From Blastobasis lacticolella (Eukaryota; Arthropoda; Insecta; Lepidoptera; Blastobasidae), in the NCBI GenBank assembly GCA_905147135.1, contig LR990052.1, forward strand, positions 14,074,200-14,138,199: DNA of 64,000 nucleotides, read 5' to 3'. The position numbers were made by a program, and so were the translations under genes. The first letter of the stretch is position 1, and the number at the start of each line of letters is the position of its first letter. Below, piece by piece: positions 48,401 through 59,055 of this stretch. The notes beneath the pieces are model-generated. The model was not told the DNA's origin and did no database searches. It saw nothing but the letters and a program-made list of their open reading frames with translations.

Positions 48401-49787
48401 TGCATTTAGTTGCCACTCAATACTAGCGAATAGAACTTGTAGTTTTTAATCAGCTCTCAATGGCCCTGTTCATTACGCCGCCCGCGCCGGATGCAAGTGC
48501 TCACAGACTGTCACTTTGATTTCGACGCGCTACTTCGGGAGTAGACGCGGATGGTGAACTAAGAGGCACCTGGATATGACATGAAATTATTATTTTTCGT
48601 TACTGTAGTGACAATTTATATGTATTATGAAATAATGTTTCAGGATTGCTGCAAAAAGTGAATTTAAAAATGCAAGAATGAAATGAATGAAGAAGAAACT
48701 ATGTTGCGTGGCTATGTATAAACCATTATACTTCATATTCAGTTCACGGATTCTACAAAGAAAATTCTTTTCGTAATAAGAAAATAGGCATCTAATCTAA
48801 TATTAAAAAACGCAAAGTAGGTGTACGCGAACGAAGTCGCGCCGGGTACACTAGTGTTTAATAAATTTAGTTCATTGACATTTATTCCAAGAAAAGGTTT
48901 ATAGAGTCCCGAATACTTCTTCTTCTTGGGCGATACGCTGTTCACAGAGCGGTCGTGGTCGTTGTGTGTTGTGTGCAGCTGTCACTCGCCTCACGATTTC
49001 TTGCTAACCCGCTCAAGCTTGTTCCGGATACAGTGCGAGTAAAAATCACGAGACACAGTTGTCTCATGATTACAAAATATTCCGATCTAACTAGCCTTCA
49101 AAATCTGATCCAGCATGGCTATATCGAATTGGTTGGTACGAATTAACAGGAATTAAGGAATTCGCGGACCGAGGGGCAACTAAATAGCTTTGCTTAATTA
49201 AACGGGCTCGTTCGGCGCAGCGCAGATGTTATCGCAAAAATTGAAAGGTCGCCACTTCGTTGTATCCAATCGCAATTATTACTGAAGTGACTAAATATGA
49301 GCTTTATGGCTAACCCTCTTCCTGGCATGTTTAGGACAAAAAAATTGCAATAATACATAATTTGAGAAAAGTATTTGATTTATTTTATTTTAATACTAAT
49401 TTAGTTATAAGTACTGCTATTGTTCAAACTCTGTCCATTGCCACTTTTTTAAAATTGAAATTGTTTTGTGTAACGGTGTCTAATCTGCATTAAGATACGT
49501 CAACGCACGTAAGCATATACTACTTATTGTAATCTTTGAGCAGAATTAATCATCACCGCCAATAAGCGCCATTACCGTGTGCAGTCTTTCGCAAATCGTC
49601 ACTCCAACAGGCATCCAAAAACTTCACACACTCTTTCTAATATAACCGAATTTACTGATTGAAGAAAATCGTTTCAGTTTTCTCTTCTGCCGGGTCGTTA
49701 ATGGTACACTCCAGCTTTTATTATTTAAAGGGACAAAAGCGTTAAAGCTGTGATCAAAAACAGGTACATTGAATATAGGTTTAAGAC
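48401..49787. other. Unannotated stretch
   Basis: No gene supported. A degraded 'catcaccgccaataagcgcc' at 49550 may be another LINE-tail scrap on the minus strand. Confidence 0.3.
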
Positions 49788-49965
49788 TTTCGTTCATCGC
49801 ACATGTTATCAGCCATCACCAGGGTTTATCACCACGGTTAATATTATTTTTACCTCGATATTTAGACGCAGTTGCGTGCGTCATGGTCACGAGTAGACTG
49901 GTGCCACTGTGTGCATACTAACCGTGCTAATAAACCAGATAACATGTGCGATGAAAGTGCAGGTA
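49788..49965. repeat. Inverted pair of family B motif
   Basis: 'actttcgttcatcgcacatg' plus 'ttatc' (49788-49812) is the reverse complement of 'gataacatgtgcgatgaaag' at 49936-49956 apart from a 4-base insertion. The pair encloses about 120 bp. Single copies of the motif lie at 19790 and 62066. Confidence 0.55.
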
Positions 49966-50118
49966 CATTCATACACAAAGTAAACTCTAAACACATTATC
50001 AACCTGTACCACACCTCTGCAGTACAAGTAATAAATCCGAGTGTAACCCGTAGATTACGCGCGGACGGCTACTACCAGAGTTAATATGAGGCGGGTTGAG
50101 AGAGCGGCTACAAATAAA

Positions 50119-50465
50119 GCTGTTAGCCGCCCATCGGCAGTCCGGTCACGGCGACACACGGGATCAAGTGCACTGTGGTGCGAATGCAGACGGACTGCGT
50201 TGGGGCGACGGGTCTCGAGATTAAAGGTGGGGCGAATGGGTCTCGGGATGTTTTTTCACTACTGACTTGGTAGTGGACGAGTGGTAGTGGAAGAAATATG
50301 ACGTTGTTTCAATTCTGTTGTGGTAGGAAGAAGTGGATAAAAGAATTAAAAATAATTTGTTGTATTTCTTGTTAATAAAAGGCAGACTGAGAGCAGCACC
50401 AAAGTCAGCCGCACATCGGCAGTCAGGTCACGGCGACACACGGGTTCAAGTGCACTGAGGTGGGG
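50119..50465. repeat. Direct repeat pair, spacing 282 bp
   Basis: 'agccgcccatcggcagtccg' plus 'gtcacggcgacacacgggat' at 50125 and the nearly identical block at 50407 continue to 'caagtgcactg'. Similarity is about 90% over roughly 60 bp and fades on both sides. It could be two units of a larger tandem repeat whose interior has diverged. Confidence 0.7.
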
Positions 50466-50469
50466 ACGC

Positions 50470-51365
50470 ACAGGGGCTGAAGGTGGTGCGATGGATCGCC
50501 GGATATTTGGGTGTAGCTCCCGCAGGTTCCCTGTGAACCTGTGGTGTTTTCCGTGCAAGCAAAGTTTGTTGTTCTATTATGCAGGGCAAGAAAAGGACAT
50601 GATGTGATGCGTAGATAATTTTATAGGACTGCGACTAATAAGTTACTTTTAATCAAAAGCGCCGCTCTAAATCTAAAATATTGTTGTTAATTATTGTATG
50701 AATTTGTATTCACATTTTTATTACTATGAATTCGAATTTTATTTTAAACGTTGTTTGGGTCACCAATGGACTTACTTTTGGGTGGTAAGTGTATGGGGTC
50801 ACCACTATACTCCGCTATTCCACAGCTTTTATCTTAAGATTTATCCTCCCTCCGTAGACCGTGCCGGTCGGTCTCCGTGTGCCACCTCGCAAGAAAACCG
50901 AGGCAAAGTATTAAGAAAAGGTAGAAGTGCCCCATTGAATGATAACTCCGGCCCTTTGTCTCGTGCGTCCGTCTTGACGAATCGAATTAAAAGGCTTATT
51001 GTGTCTACGTGACAGCTCTGAGGAGCTCTCCCGCTCAACCCTCCGGCCTCCGAGACGTTTTTGTTTCTAGCAAACTAAAATATCGCAGGCCATTCACTAG
51101 CGCAGCCACCCCACCAGGGGAGAGATTTGCTACTTGAATTTGTACTCAATTTTTAACAGGGACCGTTAATTAAGAGAGAGCTGCTCTTTATTGGCGAGCG
51201 AAGTCTTAATGCGTTAATTGTCGAAATGCAATCTCGGAGCGGGGCTTTTTAATCATTCAAATGCTCCTATATATTTTTAATTTGGAACAAAGTTTCGACG
51301 GCAGCCGCGTTTTAGATTTTATTCGAGGAGTGATGTGATGCGAATTTAATTTTGTTTTGTTGCAG
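50470..51365. other. Unannotated stretch before the candidate microexon
   Basis: Unique. AT-rich at 50590-50840, GC-richer at 50850-51130. The last 20 bases before 51366 form a T-rich acceptor-like tract. Confidence 0.3.
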
Positions 51366-51402
51366 GCGTCTCTGCGACACCGGATGCCGTCCCCGGAGAA
51401 AG
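51366..51402 (+). CDS. Candidate 37-nt microexon of an unidentified gene
   Basis: A T-rich tract 'tttaattttgttttgttgcag' (51345-51365) forms a strong splice acceptor. The 37-nt segment ends in AAAG and is followed by GTGAGT, a consensus donor. In one frame it reads ASLRHRMPSPEK plus one base; another open frame reads VSATPDAVPGE. A length of 37 is not a multiple of three, so skipping it would shift frame. The flanks to about 51620 are GC-richer and unique. I do not recognise the gene. Acceptor-donor pairs around short open segments also arise by chance in 64 kb (several weaker ones were seen), so this remains a hypothesis. If real, introns on both sides are very long. Confidence 0.3.
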
Positions 51403-53205
51403 GTGAGTTTAATCAGGGCGGGAGGATCGGCGGCCATTACGCGGTGGCCCTGGCCGCGGCACTCCGCAACCTTGAGGGAAGGAGGCCCGCCACTTCCCTT
51501 GTACGACATGTCTTAATTATTCATTACATCCCGCGACTCTGCGGCTGCGGCCTGACGGAAAGCCGCCGTAAAAATGTGTACTAAAACGAACACGCACATT
51601 AATGAGCGCCCTGCAATATTTATACACAGCCAGCCCTAATTGCTAGGGTGGAGAGTGGAAAAAATGGGCAATTTCACGTAATGTAATATGTATATTTAAG
51701 GCGAAGTTCCCGAAGGCAGCGGTGAAATTCTGTCGCGGCGATACTTATTACACGAGACCACTTCAAACGTCTTTCTGTGCACCCGCACCGCGGGGAAAGT
51801 AGCTCTACTTTGTAAACTAAGCCCGGATTCTTGGGAAGTTTCTGGCTTAGGTAACAAAGACCTGTATTACGTTGACTTTGCAAGTTGATATTATTGATAA
51901 TTTCTTGTAGGATTGAAGTGAATGAACCAATCACCTTTTCGTTTCATTTTTCATTTTTAGATATTAAGTTCGTTTCCGTTACATAAGTGCATTCATTTAA
52001 ATATAAATTTAATTAGTTAAGATTTGTTTTTCGGTATAGTTTCGTTTACGTGAAATAAATACATTAATTTAATTTTATACCATTCATTTTTGATATTTAC
52101 GATTTATAACGTTTTATCTACAATAATGACATAACAACACAGAAACATGATATTAAGATTTTCTTTGTCTTTATATCACATTCCTGCGCTTGTAAAGCCA
52201 CATCCACTGCGCGCGACGCGGTAAGTAGTCGGGATTTTTATTTTTTCAATATGTTTAGGAGCGGTGGCTCCCCTCGCCACAATTTCCTCTTGACGGAAGC
52301 CCTCGATCTAATGATACGGCCGCGTTAAAAAACACAAGGAAATTTAATAACGCCCGCCTTCACAGAGCAAAACAAAGAAAATTTAATTTCAACGATTCCC
52401 ACATGCTCAATATTGTTGAGGAGTTGCGCCCTTGCGGCTTGTGTCGTGAAGATTAAAGTGAAATGGATTACCATAAACAAAAATTACCAACGAGACTACT
52501 GACTATAGTAATCACAGGTACTCCTTTTGACTTCAAAGTCCACGTCTCCAGTTGACCCATTAAATAGTAGTTTTACTTAAAAGTTGGATGTTCACTAATC
52601 AGTGAATATGTTATTAGAAAATATAGAAAAAAATTAAAAAGTCATAAACAGTCAAAAACACATACCCATTGACAATCAAACGGATACCAAAGTAGCCACA
52701 GAAACTCTCGCATTACATATACCAGAAAAGACCAACCCACAACCCTAGCGAAACCTGCATGAAAAAAAAAAGAAAAATACTGGCCACTAAGCACACAGCT
52801 CAATTCGAATAAAGTAAATTAGCATGTGACGTCACGCTCCACAATTTGCCGGCACAGGCCGACACGTCGCAAAGGTGGGCGAATTAACTTGCACTTAATG
52901 ACCCGACAAAGAGCGCAAATCTTTTTAAAATGCACACCCGGAGTGTTTCCTTTTCCGTAGGGCGGGCAAACAGTGTGTTGGAAAAATATTTGCATGAACG
53001 CGACCTTTTGGGTTCGCGTCGTTTTGTAAATTTTTGTTTGGGAAAAATAAATAAATAAAATATTTGGATGACACTGATAATAATATACAGTTACAGAAAA
53101 TTTGAGTACCTAAATTCAATCCCTTATTGAAAGAATTATCGATTTCTTCAAGTCAATATTTATAGTACACAATTCTTGCTATTAATGAAATAATTTATAA
53201 GAGTT
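51403..53205. other. Unannotated stretch after the candidate microexon
   Basis: GC-rich to about 51620, then mixed. 'gcgcgacgcg|gtaagtagt' near 52220 looks like a donor but has no convincing acceptor. No repeat copies recognised. Confidence 0.3.
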
Positions 53206-53209
53206 CCCG

Positions 53210-53330
53210 CAGGAGATTGAGATCGCTGGGTCGGATGCGTGAGCCAACGGCTTACGATTATGACGCGAGAAGGAAGAGTAGGAAAGCGGAACCTGGCAGT
53301 AGCGATTATGACTAAGTTTATAATTTCTGT
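53210..53330 (+). pseudogene. RTE-like LINE 3' terminal scrap
   Basis: 'gatcgctgggtcggatgcgt', 'gagccaacggcttacgatta' and 'aagagtaggaaagcggaacc' correspond to the last block of the copies at 18256-18480 (minus) and 36270-36400 (plus). Only the final 100 bp survive. Confidence 0.55.
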
Positions 53331-53527
53331 ACCTTTTTATACACGTACTGTTTAGTTAATTCTGGCCATGCCGCCCCCGCCGACCAATTTTGGTGCCAGG
53401 CTCGCATGAACATTCAACAATGCCAACTAATACAAACTGAATTGCACAAGTTCTTTTTAAAAGAAATGTGCAAATCGCGATGTACCAAATGGTAACATAT
53501 CAGAAGGATAACCCATATGCTAATTTT

Positions 53528-53573
53528 CTGACGGGGACTGTTTGACAGAAACCGTGTCAAATGATCCCATCAG
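53528..53573. repeat. Imperfect hairpin
   Basis: 'ctgacggggactgtttgaca' faces 'tgtcaaatgatcccatcag' with a loop of about 7 nt; roughly 15 of 20 positions pair. It may be part of an unrecognised DNA element covering 53345-53600. Confidence 0.4.
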
Positions 53574-53961
53574 CAAATCGTTGCGGTACCCATCCGACAA
53601 ACGAATAGATAATCTCAGAAAAAGGACGTAATCACTTTTATTTTTACGCATTTACATCCTACAATTTTGTTCATTACGGTCAAACATTCGTATTGGAGTG
53701 TTTGACGTAGAATGCAACTCCGTAATAGTGTAGGTTTGCACTGAAAGTTGAGCGTTACCAAAACATGTTCCGGGAGAATTGATTGTATAGATATTGAATT
53801 TAAAAGTATATTAGCAAGGAGTATGTTTTGATGGATGAATGGATGGATTTGAGGATGTGATGGATAAGTCAATAAAGTTCAGAAATTTTTAATAGGTGAT
53901 TTTATTTTGAATAGATTAATTATTTCTGAAATTGTAACACATATTCACTTAACAAAAATAC

Positions 53962-54518
53962 AAAGGAGGACCGGACAACTCAGCTTATATCACCAATAAC
54001 GTTGAGCGATGTCATTGGAAAGGATTTTTTATTTTATACAACTTTTTCTACGGCGACAACTCCCGAATCGCTGTGGGAAAAAGTTATGGTCAATTAAAAT
54101 AAACTCCATTTTGTCTTGGAAAATTCAGCATACATGACCTGATGATAATAATAATGTTGCGGTATGTCATTGGAAAGAATTTTACATTTTCTACAACTCT
54201 TATGGTGGCGACAACTCCCGAATCGCTGTGAGAAAAAAGTTATGGTCTGTTGTAATAAACTTCATTTAGTACTGGAAAATTGATCCCATATGACCAATAA
54301 CGTTGAGCACCATGTCATTGGTAAGGATTTTTCATTTTCTACAACTCTTACTATGGCGACAACTGCCGAATCACAGTGCGAAAAAAGTTATGGTCTGTTG
54401 AAATAAACTTCATTTTGTACTGGAAAATCAGTTTATATGACCGATATGTCAATGACATATCTCTCAACGTTATTGGTCATATAGGCTGGAGTCTATACAT
54501 TCCTGCCGGTCCTCCTTT
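53962..54518. mobile_element. Terminal-inverted-repeat element with internal tandem units
   Basis: The ends AAAGGAGGACCGG (53962-53974) and CCGGTCCTCCTTT (54506-54518) are perfectly inverted. A second inverted block, 'gaccaataacgttgag' with variants, lies at about 53990-54006 and 54464-54482. Between them are three direct units marked by 'gtcattgg' at 54011, 54166 and 54314 (periods 155 and 148 bp), each with 'cgacaactcccgaatcgctg'-like and 'aaaagttatggtc' blocks. The third unit also begins with the 'ccaataacgttgag' block. It is non-coding, thus a non-autonomous DNA transposon candidate. No clear target-site duplication is visible. Confidence 0.7.
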
Positions 54519-54869
54519 ATTGGTGTTTGTCCTGCGAACGTAGTAATTCGGGAATATCGCGTGACTACAGTTAAAAAATCATACACAAGATAAAAATCTT
54601 CATAGAATGTCAAACAACAAGTCATGAGAGGCCTCATCGATCACTATCGTTTAAAATTAAAGAAAAAATCACGAAAAGAACAGGAACATGGAACATTTAC
54701 TTCATTAATTGAGCGCAAAATAAAAAAACAATATCCAAACCAGTGAAGCACCAACGCTTCGCACGTATCCGATGAGCACATGCATTTCAATTTCAATGGG
54801 AATAAAATCCGGAAATCGACGCAGGACGGCGTGGGATTAATCCGACTACCCGGCCGGTTGAAAAATGTT

Positions 54870-55440
54870 ATTCGCCACCTGTAGCGCGTAATCGTATGCG
54901 CTTATCTCGGAACGGATGCACTGGCCCGCGGCACGGACGGGGTAACGCGCGGTGGCATGGCCCATCTCATGTGATTGAGCCATGGATGCGCATTGCTGGA
55001 ATATTATGGATGCGCATATTTGCGGCTTTGGAGCTGGGAATCTTATTTTAATTATTTACGAATGTTGGGTTGAAAAAAAGTGTGAGGGTTTGTTTTATAT
55101 TGAGGGAAAAATTGTATTCGGCCATTTCATAATTGTATGCGGTTGTCGCGACAGGGTAACGCGCGGGTGCATGGCCCATCTCATGTGCTTTGAGCCATGG
55201 ATGCGCAGAAATATTGTCGAGGCGCATACTTGCGGTTTTGGAGCTGTAATGGGATTTGTTTTTATTTACGAATGTAAAGTCCGAGGGTTTGTTTTGTATT
55301 GATAGAAGAATGTTATTCGACCATTTCGTAATTATATGCGCTTATTTTGAAGCAGATGCTCTGGCCCGTGGTACCTAAGGGGTAACGCGTGGTGGCATGG
55401 CCCATCTGATGTGATTTGGGCAATGGACGGGCATTGCTAT
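54870..55440. repeat. Tandem repeat, three units of 214-226 bp
   Basis: The block 'ggtaacgcgcggtggcatgg' begins at 54941, recurs as 'ggtaacgcgcgggtgcatgg' at 55155, and as 'ggtaacgcgtggtggcatgg' at 55381. Each is followed by 'cccatctcatgtg' and 'ccatgga/caatgga'. The blocks 'ttgcggctttggagctg' and 'tgagggtttgttttatattg' also recur. An open frame of 106 codons (54982-55302) crosses two units with a repeated 'AHxCGFGA' phrase, but the period is not a multiple of three and no start context or motif supports a gene. Confidence 0.85.
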
Positions 55441-57203
55441 ACAATATTGGGTACCTAGTTTTCATGGTACAAATCCCTTCCCAAAGAGTTAAATGGATAA
55501 ATATGATGATTGGCCTCCGGAACACTTTTCGTAATTACGAATAGACTGCATTAGATATTGAACATGAAAAAAGTCTCGGAGGTAAACGGAAACAATGACA
55601 ACATAATTTAAATACAACTGTACCTAGGTTAACAGGTCACAATAATTTTCCTACAAGAGCACGAGAGACAAATAGTTAAAACATTTTCTCAAATCAAGGT
55701 ATAACATTTCAAAATTAGAACAGATAATAGCCACTTTAAATTCGTCTTAATAACTTACTTAATCTGAAAATGATACAAAACCTCATCCAACGTTATTCCC
55801 AATGCCACGGCGGCGTGCGCGGGCCCTGCAGCCGTTGAATGCGCCCAACAGCGCACGGATTGCCACGGACGGCCGCACGTCCCGGCAATTATCATTCACG
55901 CGATGGCCGCTGTCCACTCCGAGCCCGCCCGATACAAGCCCGCACCCAGCCAATTAACACGCCCATCGCATTCCGCCCAATCGCCCAATTGACCGAACGA
56001 TTTATCGGCCAAACGGGAGCCTTTTTATTTATGCCGTGAGAAAATGCAACGGAAAACCCTGCGGGAAAATAGCTACCGGGCATTCAGAGCGTACGCTGTA
56101 CAATTTTCCCACGGTTATGAGGTCTTAATAGTGAACCACCGCCCTTTATGAACTCGGCCGGACACAATAACGATAAAGGTGAGCACAAAATCCGGACAAT
56201 AAAGCGCGGCAAAAAAGCTGAGCGAGGGCTAGTGCGGGGCAAATAGTTCGTGAAATTTCGAAGGGTCTTGCTTTGGGGCTGTGGACGGGCAGTTTACGAC
56301 GGTCCTCTCAGTAAACCTGCCCATTATGTTGGGTTAAAGGATCGTCCTACTCGAGTTATAAAGATGCGGAATGTTAGCCAAGATTTGTAGCCGGTTTATG
56401 GATGTAGAAGGGTTGTCGAGCTGCAGCGGGGCGCTGTCGAGTGGAGAGCTCGTATCCAGAAGTCAACATTGCGGATATGATGGAGGGGCTGACGGGCCAC
56501 GGGAATATCAAGTTCATTTTACGGGTTGCAGACTTTTACTTTCGTTGAATGGAACCACTTGATGTATGGAGAGAGTCTACTTTTTAACTGCATTGCAATT
56601 TGTAGACAATTATTCATCGATGCTAAATTGCAAATTCAGCTCAATGCAAATGAGTCATATTTCTTTATACCGTCTCCTAATACATCCAACAAGACTCAAA
56701 AGACGTCTTACACTAAACAAATCTGCAACAGTCCGAATTCACGACCGGATCTAATTACCAGGTTCCAAAGTACAGATTGCAGCGCAAGTGCTCTCCGGTG
56801 TAAGCGTTGAGTATGTTTGCAGGTGAGACGTCTGTGGCTAATTGTACACGGCAATCGTGACTGTCCGGCACAAACAGAGCGAGGTGAGGGCGTTCACAGG
56901 GTGTTTGCTAACGGCCCTCACGTAAACAGCTCCGTTTGCTCCTTTCACCTCCACCAACTGCTCCTTGCTACCTACACAAGGCACCGTAACAAGTTGGGCT
57001 TGTTTGGCTCTGGTGTCCTATTCTGCACTATTGAAAGGTCCCAATTAGTGTAAGTTTACATTGGGCGGACCGAGTCCTAACAATTAATCTTAGCAGGCCC
57101 CGGGGAAGTTCGGCACGCCTTGAAACAATATTGTTGCCAGGTAATACGGGTAGTTTTAAGACAAGATTATATCTTTAGAATAGACATACTATCACTAAAT
57201 ATC
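55441..57203. other. Unannotated stretch
   Basis: GC-rich and unique at 55800-56300, mixed beyond that. Several short plus-strand frames (56371-57053) overlap in different frames without motif. Confidence 0.3.
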
Positions 57204-57370
57204 ATAAAACAAAGTATGTCTATCTGTATCTGTCTGTTCACGATCAACTCAAAAACTACTGAATGGATTTTGATGCGGTTTTCACTATTGGACAGAGCGA
57301 TTCGTGAATAGGTTTATGTGTATAATTTGTTGACGTTAGTGCCCGTGCGAAGCTGGGACGGGTCGCTAGT
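57204..57370 (+). mobile_element. Non-autonomous Helitron-like 3' end, copy 2
   Basis: 'aactcaaaaactactgaatg', 'gatgcggttttcacta', 'gattcgtgaataggttt' and the terminus 'cgggtcgctagt' followed by T. CCCGT (after 'tagtg') and ACGGG form a 5-bp hairpin just before CTAGT, as expected for a Helitron 3' end. It is better preserved than the copy at 7985-8129. Confidence 0.7.
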
Positions 57371-57480
57371 TAATATTATATTAGCCATATATATGCCATG
57401 TTAATAACATTTTGTATTTTATGAATAATACCTGGGTTATAATTAGCGACTCTGTTATTAATGCCATACGAATAAATAAA

Positions 57481-57725
57481 TCATAAATGTGAAAGTTTGT
57501 TTGTTTGTTACTCAATCACGCAAAAACGACATGAACTTGGATGAAATTTGGCACACAGATAGTTGATAACCTGGATTAAACATTAAAAAAATTAAGTAAC
57601 CTTTTTTATCATTGTCTCGATAAGAAGAAGAAGAACATATCCCAAAATTCAAAGTAGTTCCCACGGGATCACTCTATAACCGAATTTCTAAGTCTACTCG
57701 GACAAAGTCGCGGACGAAAGCAAGT
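57481..57725 (+). mobile_element. Lepidopteran non-autonomous element (Helitron-like, degenerate)
   Basis: It starts 'tcataaatgtgaaagtttgt' with a TTTG run, contains 'tgaaatttggcacacagata', 'ataacctggattaa' and 'cccacgggatcact', and ends 'gtcgcggacgaaagcaagta'. I recall this module as widespread in Lepidoptera, typically ending '...gcgggcaaaagctagt'. Here the terminus is mutated. A small (GAA)n sits near 57625. Confidence 0.55.
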
Positions 57726-58331
57726 ACAAATTATTTTTTAATTTGTAACTGTTTTAAGTATTATCCTTCCAAGCATGGCTAAAATTACATACAACCTTTC
57801 GAAACATAGGAGCAAATAGCATCATCAACTACTGACTCCAAGGACATTGGGGAAAAAAAATAGCTAATACCAAAGTAAGGTAACTTTCCAATCTCTTGTC
57901 ACCCCTTGCTATCAAAACACGTCGAATTTTCCCTCCAAAATAGTATTCCAAATCGTTTTCCACCAAAACACCAAACACGGTCGCCGGACGATGGGCTGTG
58001 GTCACAACGGCCGCCCTCGGCGCGTCTCGGTCAAGCCTTTTGACGCACTGCATCGTGTGAACTAGCCTTTTGAGCTCGCACCTCCGACCGCAAACGTTTC
58101 CCAACGTTTCTAACCCGAATTAATCCGGAACACGAGTGAAATTATCCCAACTATTCTTTCGGATACTGGGCCAGATATCTCAGTGAATTTCTTCGAGGAA
58201 ACGTCTCGAAAATATGTGGAATTTAACCGTTTATTGAGGCCTTTGAAACTACGGTCCTGCTCTGCTCTTTTAAATATTCTGCAAATTATGAGGAAGAGTG
58301 CTCGCAAGATAACTTAGCCCGCGGCTGAGAA
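57726..58331. other. Unannotated stretch
   Basis: No supported feature. A 91-codon minus frame (57829-58104) has no motif. Confidence 0.3.
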
Positions 58332-58530
58332 TGGAACTAAATTTGACAAACAGCTAACAAGAACAACAATGACAATCACTACAAAAACAATGACAGGGAT
58401 AACATGAGGCTGAGGGCCACGAAACATAGCTGACAGGTGAAGGCGCACTTGTCGATTTTTGTTTTTTAATTATTGGCTTTAGTTAAATTTAGTTCCACTT
58501 TCAACCGGGAGCAAAGTCTCGTGGCCCTCA
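58332..58530. repeat. Two interleaved inverted repeats
   Basis: TGGAACTAAATTT (58332-58344) pairs with AAATTTAGTTCCA (58485-58497). TGAGGGCCACGA (58411-58422) pairs with TCGTGGCCCTCA (58519-58530). The arms alternate A-B-A'-B', so they cannot nest in one simple hairpin. The first pair could be the ends of a 166-bp MITE. Confidence 0.6.
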
Positions 58531-58998
58531 CTCTATAGTTAAATTTCTATCAATATCTATCAGTCTTTTTGAATTTGACAGCTTCCACGAGGACTTGAAA
58601 CTTCTGGAACACAAGAAAGGGCCACGACGCCCTTCAAGAGTGGAGGGGCCCTCAAATATCGGATTTCTGTATCCAAAATAAGTTACGGCTGACAATAAAG
58701 ATAAGGTAAATGAAAATTATCCGCTAACAGTGTTGCGTTTTCCGCTATCTGGCGAGCCTCGGGCGGACCACCGATCATCAGCCCGCGGCTTGCGCCAGAG
58801 ACTGCCTTGTAACTTGTAACACATTACTGGGGGAACTGGTCGTGGAAATTTCTATAACAATTGGGCTTTAAAACAAGCCGCGAGTAGCGGTGGCGTGTTT
58901 TAAATACAGGCGCGAATTAAAATATATCTGTGAGCGGTGGCAGTGTTAAAATGTACCTTAATTTTTGCGTGTACTGTAATTGGTGTTACAGCAAGTAA

Positions 58999-59055
58999 TG
59001 GGAAGTGGTCACCGCTGCCTATGGATATTTGCAAGTCCAGGCTAGAGTAATGCGT
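58999..59055 (-). mobile_element. LINE 3' end fragment (short)
   Basis: 'gggaagtggtcaccgctgcc' and 'tatggatatttgcaagtcca' match the reversed LINE tail. Nothing else of the element remains. Confidence 0.5.
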
